Source: Drosophila pseudoobscura (Eukaryota > Arthropoda > Insecta > Diptera > Drosophilidae). From it: a DNA stretch of 64,000 nt. Under the pieces are notes generated by a model. It was not told the DNA's origin. It did no database searches and saw nothing but the letters and a program-made list of their open reading frames with translations. Both the position numbers and the translations under genes were made by a program. The stretch is from contig NC_046683.1 in NCBI RefSeq assembly GCF_009870125.1, forward strand, positions 62,015,869 to 62,079,868. The letters are read 5' to 3'. Shown here one piece after another: positions 54,901-64,000 of the stretch. The first letter of the stretch is position 1. Each line of letters begins with the position of its first letter.

Positions 54901-57900
54901 AATTCACCTGCGACGTATCCGTGGAGGGTGGCAAGTCCTCGCAGCCGTTGCAGTTCTCGTTCACGTTCTACGATCTGGACGGGCATCATGGCAAGATAAC
55001 AAAGGACGACATTGTGGGGATTGTGTATACCATATACGAGTCGATTGGCAAGTCCGTGGTGGTGCCCCACTGTGGCAGCAAGACAATCAATGTGCGCCTC
55101 ACCGTCAGTCCCGAGGGCAAATCGAAATCCGCACAGCAGCCGGCGATGGCGATGGGCGTTGTCCCCGCTTCTGTGCCCCTTCCAGCGGCAGCACTCGGCA
55201 ACAACAACAATAGCAACAACAACAACAACAACAAACTGAAGAAGTTGCCCACGGGCCTGGCAGCCATGTCGAAACAAATGAACGGCGGCAACGGCGGCGG
55301 TGGAGCGCTAACGACATCCGCCGGCACACGCCGCCAGCATCGGTATCGACCGCGCAAACTGATTAAGTCCGACGACGAGGACGATGACAGCAACAGCGAA
55401 AAGGAGAGGGAGAAGGAGAGAGAGAGAGAGAGGGAGAGGGAGTCGCATGCAGCAGACCAGCAGCCAAGTGGGAGCGGCAGCAAGGGTGCTGGCAGCAAGA
55501 GCCACCATCATCACCATCATCACGGCAGATACCAGAAGAACCAGAGCGGCGCCAAATTGGAGCACCAGCAGCAGCAGCAGCAGCAGCTGTGCTGTGCCGA
55601 CACGCCGGACAATACCTACGAGAATATGTTGAATCTCAAACAGGATGCACAGGCAGCGGGCAACGAGGCCACGGTTCCCGACTGTCCTTCATCGCACCGC
55701 CAGCTGCACCATCAGCGGCAGCAGGACATCTACATGAAGCAGGCCACACAGCGCGTGAAGATGTTGCGGAGGGCGCGCAAACAAAAGGTAGGCACAAGGT
55801 AAAACAGACAAACAAATCATGGCAAAAACAAAAAAACTTCCAAATCCAATCCAATCAAATCCGAAAATCGAATTGTGGCTATGAAACGACTCAAACCATT
55901 CATGGCCACAACGACCGACCCGACCCTCCCCCCCACCCTCCATTGTAAGACCCAATACCCAAAAAGTCGCCTTTTGTTTTTGTTTTTGTTGCTTTGCTTT
56001 GTTCTGCATTCATTTTGATTGTTTTAATTATTATTTAATTGAATTATGTTTTATTTGTATATTTATTTTTTGGTTAAACCATCACCAACCACCACCAACA
56101 ATTGAACCACAAAAAACAGTACCAGGATCACTGCTTGGAGACGCGCCAGCGCAGCCTCTCGGTGGGCAATGATTCCGGCAATTGGCAGAACCGCCACTTG
56201 CAACAGTCGCTGCAGCAGCAGCCACAGGCGGCACACAAGAGTGCCTCGGTGTCGCCACCGCCCCAGGCGGGGGAGCTAATGCTGGACGGAGTGCAGCTGC
56301 GCCAGCCACGGCCCCCCCATCAATCCCACCATCAGCAGCTGCAACAGCAGCAGCAGCAGCAGCAGCGGAAGTCGGCCGAGTGCTGGAAATCGGCTCTAAA
56401 TCGAAACGATTTGATAAGCATCATCAGGGAGAGCATGGAGAAGAATCGCCTGTGTTTTCAGCTGAATGGGTAAGCAGCAGCAGCATCCCCAATCGCCAAT
56501 CGCCAATCAGCAATCGCCAATCCCCAACACACAATCACCCAATCAACCATAAATCATTTGCTCTTTGCATTTTCCTTTTGTTCTGCAAACTTTTTGGCGA
56601 CCCATTCCCCCCCCCTCCCCACTCGGATCCCTAATTGAAACACTAACCATCCATAACCATTCCTGACAAATAGCCCATGCAATCAGCCAACCAGCTACTA
56701 ATTGAAGTCAAATTGTTTTTGCCACACACACAGAAAACCCCAAGCCAATGTGAGTCCCATACGGCAACCGGCAGCACAACAACAACAACAACAACAGCAA
56801 CGCCAACGCTCCAGTACGGGATCGAAAATTCCAACACTAATTGCCAACCACAGTCCTGCCGCCCCCCAGTCTCCGCTCAGCTGCAGCCCCCCACCCTGCA
56901 CCCTGTCCCTGTCCCTGTCCAGCAGCAACCATCCGGCGGCAGCCACCTGCAGCATTCCGGTGCCAGCACAGGCACAAGCACAGGGACAGGCACAGGCACA
57001 GGCACAGGTGCCAGCGCCTCCGGCGGTCATCGAGGTGGGGGGAGGTCATCATCAACACGACCATCCCCAACCGCACATACCCATCTACCATCAGCAGCTG
57101 GCCATTAATCCGGCCGTACTGGCCGCCCAGCACAGTCACAACAGTGCCCACAACAAGCTAAATCTCTGTGGCTACGATTCGTTCCTGCATGCCACAATCT
57201 GTGGCGGCGGATCGGCCGCCCACTCGCCACCGCCGACGCCGAGCAATGTGGCCACAGTGCAGCCCATACCCAAGAAGAGTCACAATCAGAAGAGCCTGCT
57301 GCAAGGCTACCAGCGACTGGAGCAGCAACAGCAGCAGCGGTCCAGCAAGGACTACAAGAACTACGGCAATCTCATCTATGCCAAGCTCAGCGAACAGCTG
57401 CAGCAGAAGGAGCGGGAGCAGCGTCGGCATCGCCACAAGCAGCAGCAGCAGCAGCAGCAGCATCACCATCAGCAGCAGCAGCAGCAACAGCAGCAACAGA
57501 ACCAACAGCAGCAGCAGCAGCAGCCACTGAAACCGAAGGAGGAATCTCTAGCAGAGCAGCGTCCTCCCACTTCGAGCTCCAGCTCCGCAGGCTCCAAAAT
57601 CTTTGGCGATGCCTTGGAGTGCGCGCACCTCTTGGCCAGCGAGGAGGAGGATCTGCCGGCCAGCCCACCGCTGACTCACAGCACACCCAGCAAGGTGGTC
57701 AGCACCGATACCCTCATCGATCTGAACGACGATGTGGGTGAGGCCGTGGCCGAGGCCGTCACCGAGAGTGGTGGAAAGCAGCAACAGCAGCAGGCCCTGG
57801 AGGCCGATGAGGGGCAAGAGCAAGAGGTGGAGCTGGACACCAGTGCCTCCAGCTCGATGATCCATCGCTATGTGCACGAGCACATCCACCATCACTACCA

Positions 57901-57928
57901 TCACTTCAAGGAGCAGCAGGATGTCTGA
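18979..57928 (+). CDS. nkd: Naked cuticle, Wnt/Wingless feedback antagonist, 5 coding exons
   Basis: Coding exons are 18979-19042, 52427-52971, 54900-55787, 56120-56469 and 56734-57928. All have GT-AG junctions and keep frame, giving 1013 aa. Nkd is induced by Wingless, binds Dishevelled and damps signalling. The protein begins MAGN, so it lacks the glycine-2 that vertebrate Nkds use for myristoylation. The conserved EF-hand-like Dishevelled-binding region is at about 221-255, with the DLDGHHGK loop starting at D228. This loop is one residue longer than a canonical EF hand, and zinc dependence has been reported for the fly protein. An acidic stretch and a KE/RE-rich run (about 360-383) are followed by seven His (404-410). 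A conserved amphipathic segment (about 590-616, RESMEKNRLCFQLNG) is a plausible match to the reported fly nuclear-localisation motif. Exon 5 carries long polyGln runs and the family's His-rich C terminus (about 991-1007). It is longer than D. melanogaster Nkd, probably through Gln and other low-complexity expansion. Confidence 0.97.
20884..20970 (+). repeat. degenerate hexamer array (GGCAAA/GGTAAA/CGTAAA)
   Basis: About fourteen hexamers drift from GGCAAA through GGTAAA to CGTAAA and back, interrupted by an AGAGAG segment. The order of variants suggests local slippage duplication within nkd intron 1. Confidence 0.85.
21091..21116 (+). repeat. CCG trinucleotide repeat
   Basis: A perfect GCC/CCG run in nkd intron 1, close to further GC-rich repeats. 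It yields proline-rich spurious ORFs. Confidence 0.9.
22621..22658 (+). repeat. GCGTTCRA tandem repeat
   Basis: Roughly four and a half copies of a 9-10-nt unit (GCGTTCAA/GCGTTCGA) lie back to back in nkd intron 1. Confidence 0.85.
23487..23526 (+). repeat. decamer repeat GGGCGGGGCA
   Basis: Four near-perfect copies of a G-rich 10-mer in nkd intron 1. The G-runs make it a possible G-quadruplex or Sp1-like GC-box cluster, which is inference only. Confidence 0.85.
23662..23974 (+). promoter_or_regulatory. nkd: candidate Wingless response element (TCF + Helper sites)
   Basis: TCF/Pangolin HMG-like cores lie at 23662 (CTTTGTC), 23678 (CTTTGAG), 23897 (GTCAAAG, reverse) and 23968 (CTTTGAG). They sit within about 20 nt of perfect Helper sites GCCGCCA at 23690-23696 and 23911-23917. 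The HMG sites each miss the SSTTTGWW consensus at one end position. Bipartite HMG-Helper pairing is the known code of fly Wingless targets, and nkd is one. Conservation is untested. Confidence 0.35.
24302..24315 (+). repeat. G14 homopolymer
   Basis: An uninterrupted run of 14 G in nkd intron 1. Its length may be affected by sequencing error or polymorphism. Confidence 0.9.
26345..26379 (+). repeat. GGATACAC octamer repeat
   Basis: Four tandem copies of GGATACAC in nkd intron 1, leading into CACACG. Confidence 0.9.
28057..28090 (+). repeat. TG dinucleotide repeat
   Basis: (TG)n with a single CT interruption in nkd intron 1. Similar TG/CA runs occur at about 24437, 30249, 30443, 31390, 34865 and 36707. 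Confidence 0.9.
30024..30110 (+). repeat. GCGGGACA array followed by TCG repeat
   Basis: Five copies of GCGGGACA (30024-30065) are followed after 17 nt by (TCA/TCG)n (30082-30110). They are two adjacent but unrelated tandem repeats in nkd intron 1. Confidence 0.85.
30777..30832 (+). repeat. GTGGC/GTGGT pentamer repeat
   Basis: About ten pentamers mixing GTGGC, ATGGT and GTGGT lie in nkd intron 1. The pattern is of an ageing tandem repeat. Confidence 0.8.
34865..34893 (+). repeat. CA dinucleotide repeat
   Basis: A near-perfect (CA)14 microsatellite in nkd intron 1. A GA repeat of similar length lies at 34002-34031. Confidence 0.9.
37018..37050 (+). repeat. TGCCAC hexamer repeat
   Basis: Five tandem TGCCAC units. 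The same hexamer family recurs in the nkd 5' leader (18443-18492) and elsewhere in the intron. Confidence 0.85.
38009..38485 (+). other. nkd: candidate alternative terminal exon, or recursive splice site, of nkd
   Basis: A textbook 3' splice site ends at 38008: CTAAT branch-point match at 37963-37967, then an almost pure pyrimidine tract, then CAG. The next bases are GTGTGT, so the acceptor is fused to a possible donor, as in ratchet sites. If instead used as an exon start, joining nkd exon 1 adds GVYRALES and then a stop at 38032-38034, a 29-residue product. An AATAAA at 38459-38464 could end such an exon. No transcript evidence is available. Confidence 0.35.
40172..40242 (+). repeat. GGACAC/GGACAT hexamer array
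   Basis: About eleven hexamers, mostly GGACAC with GGACAT and one AGACAT variant, preceded by two GAGTTGGACATA-like units. It lies in nkd intron 1. Confidence 0.85.
40862..40899 (+). repeat. GGGGCA hexamer repeat
   Basis: Five G-rich GGGGCA units in nkd intron 1. A related run lies at about 37722-37745. Confidence 0.8.
51903..52212 (+). promoter_or_regulatory. nkd: candidate intronic Wingless response element of nkd
   Basis: A CTTTGAC core (51903-51909) is followed one base later by a perfect Helper site GCCGCCA (51911-51917). About 250 bp on, the reverse HMG site GTCAAAGG (52190-52197) is flanked by two GCCGCCA Helpers in the same context (52167-52173 and 52206-52212). Weaker CTTTGTG cores lie at about 52071 and 52136. 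The cluster ends about 215 bp before the exon-2 acceptor. HMG-Helper pairing is the documented TCF code in fly Wnt targets. Part of the Helper-like count comes from the CCG microsatellite between them. Confidence 0.4.
51920..51959 (+). repeat. compound (GCC)n-(GAC)n repeat
   Basis: About seven GCC/CCG units pass directly into six GAC units in nkd intron 1. Each GCC pair also spells GCCGCCG, a Helper-site variant. Confidence 0.9.
52972..54899 (+). other. nkd: nkd intron 2
   Basis: A 1928-nt phase-0 intron, donor GTGAGT, acceptor CCATTCAG. It holds GA-rich (about 53358-53375) and CT-rich (about 54548-54580) tracts and no supported gene. Confidence 0.9.
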
Positions 57929-59030
57929 ATGAAACCACAGAAAGGATAACTACCACTAGAACGAATGAAACTATAAACTATGTATTTTTGAATGTTGCTT
58001 ATGTTTTCAGTCTAATCTAATGATTAATGTAGCGCCAATTGTAATTTAAAGTTAGCATTTATCATCCATCTACGAAACCAACAAAATACCACCCCAACAA
58101 AATATGTATTCGAATCAGCAAAACGATATTACAAGAGGATCTGGAAACGAGGGGGATCCTTCCACTCCTCCCAGTCTTCGTTTGGTAACCACTTACGACT
58201 CCTTGCCCCAAATGGGGTGTTTGGGGTGTACACATACACAAATACATGCATATATCGTATCGTATATAGCCTTCTTGTAGCTTATGCAAAAAAAAAAGAA
58301 ACCAAAATTAACGCGCCTTTTGCCTTGGCAACACATTCGTATGCTTTTTTTTGCTATGCTAACCGACCTAGCAGCATGTTGCCGCAACACATATCACGTA
58401 TCAGAGAGCTGGCAGCATGTTGCCCCAAGCATTTTGTGTTGCTGAAAAAACTAAAACAAAAACCGAAGGAAAATGTGTGGAAAATGACTCTATTGTTTAG
58501 TGAAAATTATTAAATGAAATTGTTGTCTATAATATGAAATTTTATGCAGCGCTTCTTAGGTGTATAGAAAGAGACAGGCAGAGAGAGAGAGAGAGAGAGA
58601 AGGAGATGGAGATGGAGATGTATCTAAGTATCTCCTTATGAGAGTTTTAAGTTATCTTCTACCGATCGATCGTGTATATTTATGTTTTTTTTTAAAGCCA
58701 ACTTAATTTTAAACCCTATTATTAGTTTCTAACACTAACCGCCAACAAGACAAGCAACAATGCAACTTAACAACAACAACAAAAACAAACAATTTTAGTT
58801 CAATTTATAGTTTTTTTGTATACCACGTATTTTATGCGATAACTTTTTTTTTAAAATCAATCAATCAAATAATCAATTTCAATCCAATCAAATCAAATGA
58901 AATGAAACGAAACGAAACAAGCACAAAAACAAAATGCATTTAACTCTTATTTAAATAAAAAAGACTGATTTCCAATTAAACATTAAACATAATGAGAAAT
59001 ACTAAATAAATTATTGAATTGCTAAAATGG
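57929..59030 (+). terminator. nkd: nkd 3' untranslated region with poly(A) signals
   Basis: An AU-rich stretch follows the nkd stop codon and contains AATAAA at 58954-58959 and 59005-59010, the likeliest cleavage signals. It includes a GA repeat (about 58577-58600) and CAA repeats. The exact 3' end needs transcript data. Confidence 0.55.
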
Positions 59031-59795
59031 AATTAATTGATTTCGAGAGTTGTTTTTTTTTTTAAATAATTGTCATAGAGGGGGGACAATTATGGGATCA
59101 CCATTGTTTATTTAGGAATTTAGGAAAGTTTCAGGAGGAGTTTTGGATTTTCGGCAAATGAATGTTTAAGCTGCTGGCCGACTTCGGTTTTCATTATATT
59201 TACAAATATCTTTTAGAGAGATATTAAAATATGAGCTTGAAAAACCACAGCAGACCAGAATTATTCTCATAGGTTTGAAAGGAAGGCGTCAGACAAACTC
59301 TGACTGCTACGACTGCCGTTGGACTGACTGCAAGACAAAAGCTAGCTGATTGCAGAGAATTGCAGAGAAAGATCAACTTTTAGCCAAGGCATTAATAATG
59401 TTGCCGTACAAATTGGACATTGTCTTGACTCTGAAACAACGACACAGCACAACACAGAGATATAAGATCTAAATTTAAATCGTCGTGCGCCATGTGACAA
59501 GAGATCGGAGATCGGAGAGAGCCAGAGAGGAGTTCTCTCGAGCGTCCCATTGGATCGGATTTATTTTTTGGCAGCAGAGCCACAAAACAATACAAGTTCT
59601 CGCAGACAGAGATCGCAGATCGCGAGTAGAGTCCGAAAACAGAACACTAGAGATGTAGAAATGTTGGATTTTCAGTGAATTTTCAAACGTTGCGCATTAC
59701 GCAAACACACGGCGATCCAGGAAAAGATACAGTGAGAGGACAGTGGAAGATTAGTCCGAAGACCAGTGGAAGATTACCATCGTATCAGATCATAA
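59031..59795 (+). promoter_or_regulatory. intergenic spacer and 5' leader of the SMYD gene
   Basis: About 760 nt separate the last nkd poly(A) signal from the SMYD start codon, so the SMYD promoter must lie here or in the nkd 3' UTR. GA-rich sequence (about 59490-59540) and a TCAGTG initiator-like hexamer (59672-59677) are seen. A six-codon upstream ORF starts at 59661. No TATA box stands out. Confidence 0.35.
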
Positions 59796-61516
59796 ATGTC
59801 CTCATCGCTGACATCCTGTGCCCTGTGCCAGGCGAAAGCCTCGCAGCTGTGTGCCGCCTGCCGGAGCGTGGTCTACTGCAGCCGGGAGCACCAGAAGGAG
59901 CACTGGAAGCAGGGTCATAAGCGCGAGTGCAAGTGCTATGAGGTGGCAACCAACGAGACGCTGGGCCGGCATCTGCGCGCCACCAGGGACGTCAAGATTG
60001 GGGAGGAGATCCTGAGGGAGGCACCCCTCTTGCTGGGTCCCAAGGTGGCCTCGGCGCCCATCTGCCTGGGCTGCCATCGGAATCTGCTAGCCCCGCAGAA
60101 GCAGCGAGGCAACTATTACAAATGCAGCTCCTGCAGCTGGCCGCTGTGCGGGAGGGAGTGCGAGGAGTCGCCCCACCATCGAGCAGAGTGCCAGCTCATG
60201 TCCGGTAGTAACTTTCAGTCGAAGATCAACTACACGCCCGGCGAGGACGAGCGCAAGGAGTCCGCCTACTGCGTGATTATGCTGCTGCGTTGCATGCAGC
60301 TGAAGGCCAGCGATCCCGAGGGCTTTGCCCGCCTCTCCGCCCTGGAGGATCACCTCGAGGAGCGCCTGGCGACACCCCTGTACCAAGTTCTGCGGGCCAA
60401 TCTCATAACGTTCATCAAAACCATTTTGGGTATGCGCGATTGGTCGGAGGTGGATATCCTGCGCATTGCCGCCATCCTGGACACCAACACCTTCGAGCTG
60501 CGACAGCCCCGAGAACGGCGAAAGGTGAGAGCTCTCTTTCCCGGTGCGGCCATGATCTCACACGATTGTGCGCCCAACATGCGGCATCGCTTCGACGACG
60601 ACATGAACATTATATTCCTGGCCAAGCGGCCCATTGCCAAGGGCGAGATCCTGAGCATTTCGTACACCCAACCCCTGAGGAGCACCATCCAGCGACGGTT
60701 ACACCTGCGGCAAGCCAAGTGTTTCGATTGCGCCTGTGCCAGGTGTCAGGATCCCACAGAGCTAGGCACCTTTGCCGGGGCACAGACATGCGTTAAGTGC
60801 AAGGCGGGAAAGGTCAGTAGCAGCATGGGTCGAGGGAATATGTTCTTATAAACCGTTTTCCCCGCAGATCATCTCCGTGAATCCGCTCCAGAATACGGCC
60901 AACTGGAAGTGCCAGCTATGCAACTTGAAGCGATCCGCTAAGGAAGTGCTGCTCTCGGACGCCAAGCTTCAGCAAGAGATTGAGGCGCTGGACAAGACGA
61001 CACCCGTGGATTTCGAGGATTTCATCTATCGCCATCGAGTGGAGCTCCATGAGACCAACACCCATGTCCTTCAGGCGAAATATGCCCTCACTCAGCTGTA
61101 TGGAAATGCTCCAGGATTCACCATGGATGGTAAGCAGATCGGCGGTTGACGGGGATTTCCGTATACGGTAGTAACCCGAGTGTCGTGTCCCCACAGAACT
61201 CAGCGAAGAGTCGCTCAGTCGAAAAGTGGACCTCTGCGAGGAGCTCCTCAAATTGGCCAACATTTTCGATGGCGGCTGGAGCATCTTTCGGGGCAATTTG
61301 CTGATCGACCTGGAGGAGGCCCTCGTGGCACAGGCCTTGCGCGTGGAAGAGGACCCTGTGGAGTGCGCAGAAAAACTCAAACAGGCATCGGAGCTGCTGG
61401 TGGAGATCGGAAACATTATGAAACATGAACCCGAAATGCAGCAGCTGCTGGCTGAGCGTCAAGAAATCCTAAATAGAGCCCTAGAGCGATTTGAAGAGGT
61501 CAAAGAATGCGAATAG
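59796..61516 (+). CDS. SMYD-type MYND/SET-domain protein, arthropod SmydA-like, 3 exons
   Basis: Exons are 59796-60812, 60868-61129 and 61197-61516 (GT-AG), giving 532 aa. SMYD proteins are SET-domain lysine methyltransferases whose SET is split by a MYND zinc finger. Here the MYND lies at the N terminus (C8, C11, C19, C22, C28, H32, H41, C45), with His at the sixth ligand where Cys is usual. A second Cys-rich segment lies at 90-132. The SET core follows: ISHDCAPN at 254-261 replaces the canonical N-H-S-C-x-P-N, and GEILSISY at 283-290 ends in the conserved Tyr. The post-SET Cys cluster is C309, C312, C314, C317 with C332 and C335. The C-terminal part is helical and TPR-like. The start places the MYND at residue 8, as in relatives. 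Activity and substrate are unknown. The paralogue number is not assigned. Confidence 0.92.
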
Positions 61517-61536
61517 CCTTGAAGAAAAATGTTCGA

Positions 61537-61542
61537 AATAAA
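61537..61542 (+). terminator. poly(A) signal of the SMYD gene
   Basis: An AATAAA lies 21 nt after the SMYD stop codon, implying a very short 3' UTR. Confidence 0.65.
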
Positions 61543-61765
61543 CTTTTTACAATTGATTCGAAATAAGAAACGTTTTATTATTGAAATGTTTAAATTTTAA
61601 AATATGCGCCGAGTTTTATAGCTACGAGTAACTTATTGTTAGCTATCGGCATGTTTATAGCGATATTTTAGTGCGATAAATATTATAGAAGCTTGCATCT
61701 CTTTTCTTTTCATGTTTTTTCCATCTAGCAGGTTGGCCATTTACGGTATTCACGTCGAAATTTGC

Positions 61766-62104
61766 CTATTTTGTAGAACATTGATTCATCAATCGGATAA
61801 ATTTATGTGGGCAGAGCTGAGAGATCAATCTAGCTAGTAATATTCGATGGAAAATCAAAATCGAGGAATAAGGTTTCCAATCCTTGACGGACACCAATTA
61901 ACCCATTACAAGCCAAGCGGGTATTTTAATTTTCCACCGAAAATATTGAAAAATTTAATAATTTTAGCTAAGTTCAGGAGAGAGATCGTTTTTTTTTTTA
62001 CGTTCAGAGGAAAGATGTCATGAATCTACAAGAAGAATGTACAATCGTTAATATTTTTCGCCATTTACATCAAGTAGTTGAACTGTTTAAATAGAGGGGG
62101 CTTT
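61766..62104 (+). repeat. dispersed direct repeat, copy B
   Basis: The partner of 484-830: same orientation, colinear blocks and comparable length, about 61.3 kb away. It fills half of the 680-nt gap between the SMYD stop and the TRMT2A start and ends 92 nt before that start. Looser similarity may continue to about 62165 (TTTCACGTGTTNTTTGTTTTG versus TTTCGCGTGTTGTTTTGG in copy A). It may supply promoter or leader sequence to TRMT2A. Confidence 0.75.
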
Positions 62105-62196
62105 AGAGGAATATCAGAATATCGGTTCCACATGTTATTTCACGTGTTTTTTGTTTTGAATATTTTTTGCTCAAATTTCGTTTGAATTGGACTATA

Positions 62197-64000
62197 ATGG
62201 AGAGTGTAATTAAAGAAACGCCATCTGAAGTGCCGCCAAATGATGCTCCACTAAAGGAGACAGCGGTAGAGCAATCTGCCTCCAACGACGTGCCCGACCA
62301 GGAAAAGGCCGGCGAGGAGTACGCCTATTTGGAGCGGAATGAGTTTACGTCGGAAATATACAAAATAGAAGTGAAGAATATGGGGTACTTTGGCATTGGG
62401 GTAAGCAAGAGACATCCGTATGTTCCTCTTTTCAAGACACTAAACCACTTCCCGTTTTAGGAGTTCAAAAAGCTACTGAAGAATACATTGAAGCTGGACA
62501 TGACGAAAATCAAGTCCCCCACCAGAAAGGAGTTTGCATTTGTGTGCTTTCGCACCCAGGAGGACCAGCAGAGAGCCTTGGAGACACTAAACGGCTACAA
62601 GTGGAAGGGAAGGGTATTGAAGGCGCTGGCAGCAAAGGCATCCGCCGATCCACTGCAGAAAAAGCGAGCGGCAGAAGGCGCCACCGATGGCAAGCCGAAA
62701 CGTCAACGCACAGCCGTAGAGGCCACCTGTCCACTAGCGGGTATCACCTACGATGATCAACTAAAGCAGAAATCGGAGGAAATGTCCACGCTACTGAAGA
62801 AATACACCCAAGAACTGAGGAAGATCAATCCCCAGGCGAAGCCACATCTGGATAGCTTTAAATTCAATGAAGTTCTGCCCTCGCCCACGGTAAATGGCTA
62901 TAGGAACAAGAACGAGTTTACTGTGGGCAAGAACTCGGAAGGCGAAGTCGTGGTGGGGTTCCGCTTGGGCAGCTACAGCGATGGCTCTGTTGAGGTGGCG
63001 GAGGTTCAGGATCTGCCGCACCTGCCCGACCAAGCCAAATGGGCAGCCCAGAGTTTTCAAAAGCTTGTGAGGCAATCGAAATTCCAGCCCTTCAATCCAG
63101 ATGGCAATGTGGGACACTTCCGGCAGCTGATGGTGCGCTGTTCCAGCGCCACGGGCGAGCTGATGCTGGTGGCGGGCATCTACTCCTCCAATCTGAGTGA
63201 AGACGAACAGCAGGAACTAAAGCAGGAGCTAAAGTCCTTCTATGAGCACGCGAGTGAACAGGATGATGCCACCTTCAAGTGCACTTCCTTGTACTATCAG
63301 GATGTCAAGCATCGCGAGGCTGGCCAGATGGTTAACCCCGTCGACCATATCCTGGGCACCACACACATCACAGACACCATTCAGGGACTCCAGTTTCGCA
63401 TCAGTCCCCTGGCCTTCTTCCAAATCAACACCGAAGGAGCCAATGTGCTTTATCAGCAGGCCATTGATCTGGTGGCTCCTACGAAGGACACAACCATGCT
63501 GGACATTTGTTGTGGCACTGGGACCATTGCCCTGGCCTTTGCTAAGCATTGCAAGCGGGTCCTGGGCGTGGAAATCGTACCAGATGCCATCAAGGATGCG
63601 CAATTCAATGCCGAGGCGAACGGAATCACAAACTGCAAGTTCTTCACGGGCAACGCTGACGACTTCATCAAGAGCATGGTGCGGGAGGCGATGTATGAGC
63701 AGGAGCCAGGAAAGCCAGTCGATTTGATAGCCGTGGTGGATCCTCCCAGAGCGGGACTGCGTAAGCTCCAGCAGAAATCAATCTTTGGGTATTATAACCA
63801 ATTTATTCTTCCATTCCTCTGTAGATAATCGTTCGATTGCTGCCATTCGTTCGGCGAGTGCCATCAATCGTCTGGTGTATGTCTCCTGCAATCCACACAG
63901 CGCCAAGCGGAACTTCATCGAGCTGGCCAGACCGGAGTCCAAACACTACAAGGGCGAACCCTTCTATCCGAAATCCGCTGTGGCCGTAGACATGTTCCCC
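62197..64000 (+). CDS. TRMT2A: tRNA (uracil-5-)-methyltransferase, TRMT2A orthologue (3' end cut by window)
   Basis: Exons are 62197-62400, 62461-63760 and 63825 to past 64000 (560 residues seen). TRMT2A makes m5U54 in the T-loop of cytosolic tRNA from S-adenosylmethionine. An RRM-like fold spans about 46-120 (IYKIEVKNM, then KEFAFVCF), followed by a basic linker. The class I methyltransferase core has LDICCGTGT at 415-423 (SAM loop), DPPRAGLH at 495-502 and YVSCNP with catalytic C523. The 64-nt last intron splits the codon for H502. Reading on through it reaches a stop at once, so unspliced translation is truncated before the catalytic Cys. The sequence stops at VAVDMFP, matching the conserved near-C-terminal motif, so only about 15-25 residues are likely missing. 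The first ATG of this frame is at 62197. Confidence 0.94.

Overview
The window is a piece of a Drosophila nuclear genome (Muller element D material, the equivalent of D. melanogaster 3L). This rests on short GT-AG introns of about 55-75 nt, CTAAT-type branch points, CAA/CAG/GAGA/CA microsatellites throughout, and an unmistakable naked cuticle (nkd) gene. An obscura-group species is possible, but that is a guess. No bacterial, viral or CRISPR features are present, and I recognise no intact transposon.

Four protein-coding genes, all on the + strand, account for the coding content. (1) A UDP-glycosyltransferase at 1181-3308: 4 exons, 643 aa, membrane anchored, with an unusually long C-terminal tail. 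(2) nkd at 18979-57928: 5 coding exons, 1013 aa. It encodes the Wingless/Wnt feedback antagonist that binds Dishevelled. Its first coding exon is only 64 nt and is followed by a 33.4-kb intron. (3) A SMYD-type MYND/SET protein at 59796-61516: 3 exons, 532 aa. (4) The TRMT2A orthologue at 62197 to beyond the window end: RRM-like domain plus tRNA (uracil-5-)-methyltransferase domain, 560 residues seen, only the last few codons missing.

The rest is non-coding. It comprises a roughly 14-kb intergenic region (3.3-17.5 kb) upstream of nkd, rich in simple repeats, a roughly 1.3-kb nkd 5' leader, and the giant nkd intron. The intron is a mosaic of microsatellites and hexa- to decamer tandem repeats, with an AT-rich island at about 21.8-22.1 kb. 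All long ORFs there look like translations of low-complexity DNA. The four genes do not form a pathway. nkd is the regulatory centre, and SMYD and TRMT2A are compact genes packed against its 3' end.

The observations most worth following up are these. A very strong 3' splice site lies mid-way in the nkd giant intron (38007-38008), directly followed by GTGTGT. It is either a recursive splicing (ratchet) site or the start of an alternative terminal exon giving a 29-residue isoform. A diverged direct repeat of about 340 bp (484-830 and 61766-62104) lies about 61 kb apart, just upstream of the UGT and TRMT2A genes. Clusters of TCF-like and Helper-like sites in the nkd intron are candidate Wingless response elements. 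The UGT has an altered UDP-sugar-binding signature.
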